Positions 57,093-64,000 of a DNA stretch of 64,000 nucleotides are shown here, in pieces. The first letter of the stretch is position 1. Every line of letters begins with the position of its first letter. This stretch comes from Zygnema cylindricum (Eukaryota; Streptophyta; Zygnematophyceae; Zygnematales; Zygnemataceae), in the NCBI GenBank assembly GCA_037447655.1, contig JBBHKE010001106.1, forward strand, positions 55,642 through 119,641, written 5' to 3'. The notes beneath the pieces were generated by a model. That model saw nothing but the letters and a program-made list of their open reading frames with translations. It searched no databases and was not told the DNA's origin. The position numbers and the translations under genes were made by a program.

Positions 57093-57889
57093 TCAGTTTC
57101 TGAGGAGGTTTTTTTTGTGGGTTTTGATATGGAAACTTTGTTTTGGCAAAGCTTGTGTTCGGTATTTCTTTTTTTCTTTTGTTTTTGTCGCTTTTGTGAC
57201 CCAATTTTGATGCCATAGTAAGATTTTTTTTCGAGGAGGCTCCGCTTTTTTCTTGACGATGTTTCAAACTCACTTCTCGTGAGGTTGAGAATATAATATG
57301 CAGATATGAAGAGAGAGGGAGAGAGGGAGAGCGAGAGTGATAAGAGAGGCAAAGGGGGAAGAGAGTTAGTCAGAAGGAGAGTGAGAGAGAAAGAAGAAGG
57401 GTTAATTGTAATCATTAGGAGGGGTCCAAATCTCCTCATTGAATCTTAAAGATTGTGTTCGATACATTGTAAGATTTGGTGTATTATTGAAAAGCTGAAA
57501 TAATAAAGGTGATAGGATATTTTGAGCAAAAGGTTTTTTTTTCCGCTTGTACTGTACTTAGGATTCCCATATTGGCAATTTACCATAAAGTATGCTCATG
57601 GTTAGGCTTTCTTTCTGTAAAGTATGCACAAAATGGATGTTTTGCTTTTGTCCATAACACATTAAAATCTATTTGAACGGAGAACAATTATAAGTGGGAT
57701 ATCTTATGCATGTAGCTTTTGAAATTGACCCTCCATCATTTCACCTTTTTTTTTTTTTTTTTGCAAACCGAGAGTCTTAAGGGTTTCCAATTTGTACTAT
57801 CTTGGAGCTTCATTATACTATCATTAAGGGTTTGAAATTATTTTGGAACCCAACGTCGCTTCCATGTACTGTGGTACAAATATATCGGC
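57093..57889. other. No feature recognised
   Basis: No gene, element end or array recognised. A short GA-rich stretch near 57305-57400 and a poly-T near 57748. Confidence 0.4.
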
Positions 57890-58019
57890 ATATGGAGCCG
57901 ATATATCGGTGAAATATCGCGATATAAAGCCTCTCACTATATCAAATCGATACATCCATCGAGTACCCAAAATTAGGTACATCGAATGTTGGGAAGCGGC
58001 CTTCGATACACAACACTAA
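57890..58019 (+). mobile_element. hAT-like MITE fragment
   Basis: The right end CGATACACAACACTA and ATATCGG/CGATAT-rich interior match the elements at 29427 and 38892. No matching left end or 8-bp duplication found. Confidence 0.6.
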
Positions 58020-58730
58020 TACCCTCCATTTAAATAAACGCTGACCATAAAAATGAAAAAACAGATAAGGACCCTCTGGACCATTTGGACCACAAGTCAC
58101 AAAGTACGGAGGAGCTCATCCGAAGTAGATCCCACACAACCAAATACCTCAATGAATAAAACATGAAAATAAAATATCAAAATAGATTAAATCTAAATAT
58201 TAAAGTAATGTACTATAAATTTATATTTAAAAAAAAAATCATCTGTAGCGCGGCCACAGCACAGTAATTTTCCGGTTTCACAGCGTTTTAGCAGCTTTTA
58301 ATGGCCAATTTAGGGTGTACAATTTCTTTCTCTCCGAGGGCGATGAGGAGATGGAGGGAGAGGGAGAGGGAGAGTGAGAGAGAAAGGGGAGGGGAGGTGA
58401 GAGGGGAGAACAAAAAATAGAGGAGAGAGGGGAGAGGGGAGAGGGGACAGGAGAGAGGGCAAAGGCGACAGAAAGAAGAGGGAAAGCTTTGCTTGAGCCT
58501 GTGCACCGGAGGCTGCTGCTCAAAGCACTTCCATTAACGTCCCTAGGCATCAAACAGCCTCATAGCCTTATCACACGGTTGCTGGTTTTCGACCTTCAAC
58601 CATACGCTCGGGCTTAAGAAACGACAAAACCTTCGCCACGCGTCTGTCACCGTTAGCCGTTATTGAGCCTTAGTCACAGCTTGTTGTACTGTTCTCGAAG
58701 GTGATGCTTGCATAAAAAGCATTGGGATCA
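58020..58730. other. No gene recognised
   Basis: GA-rich simple sequence at 58340-58480 and otherwise unclassified DNA. Confidence 0.4.
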
Positions 58731-58925
58731 AGTGTTATGTTTTTTTTGCCACATAAATATCTTTTCTCCGTACACACTTGTCGTATTCAGTTCGAGACCG
58801 CGAATCGGAAGCGGAGAATCATACATCTCAATCGCAACCGTCAGATTCACAATCTGACAAATGTGTACGGAGAAATATGTTTTAAGTAGCGAACAAAACA
58901 TTAACACTAATATCGATACACGGTG
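58731..58925 (+). mobile_element. MITE (217-bp family), left end lost
   Basis: TCTCCGTACACACTTGTCG, CAATCGCAACCGTCAGATTC and the right end CTAATATCGATACACGGTG before TA. Confidence 0.72.
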
Positions 58926-59479
58926 TACCTTTGTAAGCAAAAAGAGGCAATAAGAGTTTTGCTCTACTGCTTAGTACACTCCTCCGGGAAATACGGTGGT
59001 ATGGAAACAGCAGCCCCACTTTTCCTTGTACTTTGGACTTTAGGCCGATGACCTACGGAGGGAGATAGCACTTCGCTCCCTCCGGCTATGACCTGGTCTT
59101 TCGTATAGCCCGGTCCAACAGCTAAAGCTCTTTTTTGGGACGTGGATAATAGTTTACAGACAAGCATGCCACGTGTCACCCACCCTCAATTGGTGATTAT
59201 TACTGTTTTTTGCTATTATATATACTTGTCCCTCTTCTGCTTTCGCAGCCATGACTCCTCTCCCTCGCCGAGGTGTTACCACAAAAGACAAATTTACAAA
59301 ACGACTGACCTTGATCATCTATCCTTGCTATCCAAAAAAACAACGAAGAAAAAAAAAAGAGAGAGAAAAGAAAAAGAGACAACTTCCATCACTAGATAGG
59401 ATCCTCCTACAGCACTTGATACTAACTATATTAACACGCATAATGCTTAACTATGTTTTCTATCACTTTCATTTTTGTT

Positions 59480-59715
59480 TTTTTTTTTTTTTTGCGAGTA
59501 CATTGTGTACTGTTTTTCGCAATAAATGTTTTTCTTTCGCCAATTAAATATAATTTTCGTGCACACGTCCCGATTACCGTTTGGAGATCGCCATTTTCGG
59601 AAGGTAAGAACCTTTACCGTTTTATCGCAATTGTCAATAAATACTCCAATTAGTGTGGACAGTGAGAACTTTATTTAAATGACAAAAAAAAAAATCAACA
59701 CTAAACACAGTATAC
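59480..59715 (+). mobile_element. Diverged MITE (217-bp family)
   Basis: Only the scaffold remains: ACATTGTGTACTG at the left, CGTGCACACGTCCCGATT, GGAAGGTAAGAACC, AATTGTCAATAAATACTCC and ATCAACACTAAACACAGTA at the right. Confidence 0.5.
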
Positions 59716-60547
59716 CGACCAAGAAAAAAGAATAGGAGCAAAAATAACTTTGCAAGAAACACAGAAAAGCCGGCAGTATCATTAAATGGATCTTCTGCTT
59801 CCATCCACTAGTTTTTATTACTTAAGCAAAACAAAAGGAAAAAAAAAGCGAATATAACCCTTTATACACAATCTCTATTGATTCTTATCAGAATCTGGAA
59901 GCTGAAAAAAACATTTTTTGTTGTTCCCAAAAGGACAAGAACACGCCCGTAAAAACTTTAAATAGAGGCAAGTTTTGCCTATATTTGGCGCAAAACAGCC
60001 TCCTTATATTACAAACTTGGGACTGTTTTCCCAAACTAGAAGGAACAGTAAATGCAACAAATGCTGTCTTACTATAAGCTCTCGCTCCCTCTCTCTCTCT
60101 CTCTCATTGCAGTTGCCGTTCAAAGAATAGTGATCACTTCCTTAACAAATTTTTATTCGATGTGGGAGAGCCTTAAGGGGAAACATGAATCCCACACACT
60201 AAGAAAGAAAGAATGTCGATCCTTGAAGCAAAAGGTAAGTTTGGATGAAGGAAAAGTTTTCGTTGTTTATTTAGGTTTGTGTCCTCACATATGCCTATTC
60301 GCAAACCACAGAAACTGAAATTGAAACTGAAACAACAACCAATCTCACCCTTCGTCTCAAACTCACAAAACTTCGTCCGTCATCTTCCACCTTTCCTCAA
60401 AACAGAACTCGTTTTCCAAAAAATTCATCCACTCCAATTTCACTCCATTTTCCCCTTCACTGGCACGTGAAGCCAGGAGGGAATACAGGTGAAAACAGCA
60501 GAATTCAGGGGAATAAAACAGAATATCTGCAGCGATAGACGAGGAAA

Positions 60548-63294
60548 CTAGGAGGTGGTGACTCCCTTTTCTGGTGGAGGCAAGCCCCAAAAACCGGCAG
60601 TTTTTACATCATCTTCCTTCATCAATTTGGTGTACGCTTCATGATCGTATGTCCACGTCGCATTTCCTCCAAACTCCTGGTCTAAGTTGTCAAAATCAAA
60701 GAGTTCCTCCATTATTGTCACGGTCTCTGGAAGCTTGGGATTAATAAACTTAACCTTCTTCACAGTTTTGGGATCCATGAAAGGTTTAATCATCTGCATA
60801 GTAATTGACGTGAATGAAGTACAAAAAACATCAGTTAAGTATAACTGTTCTGATGAAAGATTTTAGCAGAAACACAAAAAGTAAAAGCCAAAAAAGGGAA
60901 AATGGCACTAGCTACCAGCTGATTCTTGACCATTGTCCGAAAGAAGTCACAAGCTCAGGAGATGGAGAAGATAAAATTCCTCAACAAAAGGATGTGCAAG
61001 TTTCGCTCTTCAAATTTCTACCACCGACATTTCTTGAGCATCTAAAACCAACTCTCCGAACAAATCCTTCCATTCGCTCAAAAGACGTCACCGTACTAAC
61101 AAAGGCATAGTTGTTATTCCCAGGTTCAAAAGCAAGCTCAGTAACGGATTTTCAATCCTTACCCGCCAGAATACCTCAAACACAGGTGGGGAATTGTAGA
61201 GCAGTGCCACAAAAAGACGCTCCGGATAATGATTTTGAAGAATGTTAAGAGTCTCCCTCGAGGTCTTGAGGGGCGGAGACATCCGTAACGTCCATCCTCT
61301 ATAGTCAATCAACCACACCATTTGCTCTCTCCCTTCAGGAAGAAAAGTGACCGCGTTTTCCAAGCAGTAAACTAAATGCTTGATTTGATTATCATGATCA
61401 TTGGTGTTCTGCAATCCACTCTCCTCTCTCATTCAGTTTCTCATCTCATATCCACGATGTTGATCGTAGTCAAACAGTTGGCAATTAAATTAATAATAAA
61501 TTAGATACAGTCGTGGTTAGAACCAATTGGGCATTTTATTATTTGAGCTGTATCAAAACTGATGAGATACTATTGTCAATGGAAAGAGATTGGGACCGCA
61601 ACAACACTATTCAGATGGAAAAGCAAACAAAAAAAGCTGAAACTAAGTGAAGTTAGAGCTAACAACGACAAGTGGTACATATAAACTTTTTAAAAAATCA
61701 AACCAGGTCCCATTCTGAGTCCATCCGCCAAGTTTAACGTCTACCATTCCCTTCCTTTTCAGTTCCAGTTAGGACGAACCAAACTTTCCCCATGTCTTCC
61801 AAACATAGAAACGAGAAACAATACCACACACCATCACCAAAAAGTAACTAATACCATCAACAAGAAGCTTGCAATTCTCACTTCAAAGCTTGATCCATTC
61901 AAACGTATTAACTTTCTTCCTACAAGAATTATAAACCCCAAACTGCTAAGTTACCTGGCGTCCAGGTGCCATTACAAGAACGGAGTTTCCATTCTTCGCA
62001 AGAAAGTTGATTCGATAAAGCTTTCCTGTCTCGCCCTCGTGAGCCACATCCTTCTGCAAAACGATGAATTCATGGAGGCCATACACTATAAGGTTCACCT
62101 ACAAATTCATGACGGTTACTTTGTGCTAGTTTGGAATTCCTGAGGGCATATTTAAGATTAGAAGAATAACTTTAAGGTCCATGAGGCAATACAGTCAATC
62201 CATTATGTCAATTTAATTTGAATTGTTTCGAGATCACCAAAGGTCACAAAAACATTCATAGAATGATAATTGCCTCTATAAATCAAAGACAGAGGGAGAG
62301 GAGAGGGAAAATGAGAGGAAAGACAACAATCCCGGAGCATGAAACAGGAGGAGGAGAGGAGACCACACACACACAGTGATGCCCCTACCCATCGTATCTC
62401 GTGAGGCTTGTACTGGTCCCGCCACAATAGGGTGTCTCGCAGCATCTTCTCCGCCTTCTTCACGTGCCAGTTCCTCGCTCGCAGGTATCTCTTCAGACAG
62501 CTGTCACTGCAAAAAAGAGCAGCGTGTCCACTTTGAGGACCAATCGCAGCGCGGAGCTCTGCCACCTGTCGCCACCGCAGAGGCCCAGAGGGGCAGTCGC
62601 GTGGCCCTTGTCAGTTACATGGGACGAGTGAGGCAACTGGGAAGGAAGACAGGTTTGCTTTTTGTGAGGGAAGAAAAAGGGGGGAGGAGAGGGGAGGGGA
62701 GGGGAGAGGAAGGAAGAGTAAGGGAAGGGACGGGGAGGGGAAGGAAGCGAAGGAAAGAAAAGGGAGGGGAAGGAAAGAGAAGGGAATGGAATGGAGTGGA
62801 AGGGAAGGAAAGGGAGGGGAAGGGACGGGAAGGGAACGGATTAAACATGATATTGTCGTTACTTTTGGTGGTAATGGTGGTGATGAAGTTCGTTTACTCT
62901 TTCTTGCTTTTTGATTTTTGTTTTTAATGTCTGTGTTTTTGTGTTTTTGTGTTTTTTGTTTGCTGCTAGTTCATTTTTTCTTTGATTTGTCAAATTTTCT
63001 CAGTTGTTTCTCGTTTTTTTGTCGTTTTATTGTTTTTAACGTTTAATTATATTTTTGTCGTTCGTTCTTCCTGTTTTGTATCTTTTGTCTTTTGATTTTT
63101 ATCTTTTCTCGCTTTGCATTTCAACTAGATCAGCGGCACACAGCCACGTGTCAAATGAAGGACTGATGCAGTGAGGGAACGGAGGATGAGGAAAGGAAAA
63201 AAAGGAAGTCGGATAAGACAAAATGAGAAATACGTACCTTGGCGTCTTCTTCCTCTTGGTTGGTAGGGAGGCGATCTCGCTTGTAGAGAGCCAT
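60548..63294 (-). CDS. Sec14-like (CRAL-TRIO) lipid-transfer protein, 5 exons
   Basis: Predicted 274-residue cytosolic protein of the Sec14 family, which binds and exchanges phosphatidylinositol/phosphatidylcholine or related lipids. Exons: 63294-63238, 62565-62389, 62053-61955, 61408-61163, 60793-60548 (stop). All four introns are GT-AG and phase 0. Residues 1-19: MALYKRDRLPTNQEEEDAK. The CRAL-TRIO N domain is at about 20-78 (CLKRYLRARNWHVKKAEKML, LLWRDQYKPHEIRW). The lipid-binding domain is at about 92-265 (GKLYR, NQIKHLVYCLENAV, QMVWLIDYRGWTL, SRETLNILQNHYPERL, FMDPKTVKKVKF, LDQEFGG). It ends near DDVKTAGFWGLPPPEKG. Order, motifs and length fit small plant Sec14-only proteins. An upstream in-frame ATG (63414) exists, but the start at 63294 (GCCTCCATGG) has the better context. 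Intron 1 contains a GGGGA-rich tract (62680-62840). Confidence 0.92.
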
Positions 63295-64000
63295 GGAGGC
63301 GAGGGTGAGGAAAGGGGAGGACAGGATGAGAGAAAAAAAATGACGGGAGAGAAAAAAAATGACGGGAGAGAAAAAAATGGCGGGAGAGAACTTGCAGGGA
63401 AAAGGCAACTTCAATGAAAGTTCGTTGCCAGATTTAAGCTCGATGACGTAAGAAAACTTAAAAAACTGACATCAAAAAATGCCGTGCTCTGCCGCTATTG
63501 GCTTAAAGTAGTTTAGTGTTCAGGGAATATTCTTAGGGTAAGTTTCCCGTGAATAACTCCAGTATTGAAGTCCCGCTTACCGCAACTTCTGCAGGCGCAA
63601 AATCGAAAAACAGAATGTTTCCATTTGAGAATGTTACAGAGAGCAGCGTTTGTCCACGTGCTAGATTAAAATGGTGCCACAAATCAGAGAAAACTATTTA
63701 GGGCGGCATTCCGTTACGAACATCTGATAATTTTGTTTCGTGACATTATTTACAAAAGCGTAAATATGTTCGTAATGGAATCCGCCCATATTCACGGAAT
63801 ATTCTAAAGGGAATTGCTAATCGCAGAGACGATTTTTGCTGCGCGCAGGTAGTCGTCAGAAATTGTATATTTGAAGTACAGTTTTGTACAAGGTACGTAC
63901 CTTTAAGTTCAGATTTGACGGTCAATAAATGCTGTAACGGCGGTTAAAAAACTATCGCGTTTGCGAACGTCGACCGTCATAAAAAATAAAAACAATTCAC
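63295..64000. other. Upstream region of the Sec14-like gene
   Basis: Probable promoter side of the minus-strand gene. AAAAAATGACGGGAGAG is tandemly repeated three times at 63334-63390, which would lie in the 5' leader. Apart from the 87-bp fold-back at 63701, no other element. AATATTC/GAATATT words flank the fold-back (63528, 63800). Confidence 0.5.
63701..63787. repeat. 87-bp fold-back element
   Basis: Starts GGGCGGCATTCCGTTACGAA and ends with its near-complement TTCGTAATGGAATCCGCCC: about 22-base inverted ends around a 43-base centre. Probably a very short MITE. The flanking bases (TTA left, ATA right) do not give a clean duplication. Confidence 0.75.

Noticed and set aside
59142-60470. 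Open frames between the MITEs and the Sec14-like gene
   Set aside because: Short, low-complexity or overlapping frames with no domain and no consistent splice sites.
60461-60480. TGGCACGTGAAGCC near the Sec14 stop, identical to the start of the TRIM LTR
   Set aside because: Only about 14 bases match and nothing else of the LTR is present; coincidence is likely.

Overview
The window is nuclear DNA from a repeat-rich plant-lineage (streptophyte) genome. The evidence is as follows. Two spliced genes of plant type (an Fcf2-like rRNA-processing factor and a Sec14-like protein) and one partial TLC-domain gene have recognisable GT-AG introns. The Copia elements prime from a sequence that matches, as I remember it, the plant initiator-Met tRNA anticodon arm over 15 bases. 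TRIM, LARD, MITE and algal/moss-type LINE elements are abundant. I cannot name the species.

Layout. 1-26374 is a nest of Ty1/copia-type LTR elements. Copy E0 (1-8666, 5' end outside) carries a gag-only element E1 (2743-7416, TSD ATCCT). Copy A (about 8667-23042) is split by a non-coding element with apparently identical LTRs (10720-14000, minus, TSD CATAT), by a second full copy B (14389-20766) and by a 539-bp MITE (22183-22721). It is cut off by a second gag-only element, C' (23043-26374, minus). All coding copies are broken. 26375-35700 has no gene that I can support: minisatellites, TA-flanked MITEs, an 8-bp-TSD hAT-like MITE and a head-to-tail pair of TTA-flanked elements. 35980-45540 is the Fcf2-like gene (7 coding exons, plus strand). 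Its 5.2-kb intron 5 holds five near-identical C/D-box snoRNA-like units. Its intron 6 holds a complete 517-bp TRIM whose LTRs contain a tRNA-like sequence. 46543-50034 (minus) is a decayed non-LTR element with zinc finger, RT and a probable restriction-like endonuclease. 50-54 kb is simple repeats and LINE/MITE debris. 54370-55902 (minus) is the 3' part of a TLC-domain gene, with its 5' part possibly lost near the N gap at 56491-56500. 60548-63294 (minus) is a complete Sec14-like gene of 5 exons.

How the parts relate. The gag-only and non-coding LTR elements share the primer-binding site, and in part LTR motifs, with the gag-pol copies, so they were probably mobilised in trans by Copia proteins. 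The snoRNA-like units sit in an intron of a gene that itself acts in pre-rRNA processing, which would tie guide RNA output to that gene's transcription. tRNA recurs as a theme: half-tRNA priming in Copia, antisense tRNA-like modules in the Copia LTRs, and a sense tRNA-like unit in the TRIM LTRs.

Limits: all calls come from reading the sequence. Exon joins, family names and the snoRNA/tRNA-like calls have not been tested by alignment, folding software or RNA data.
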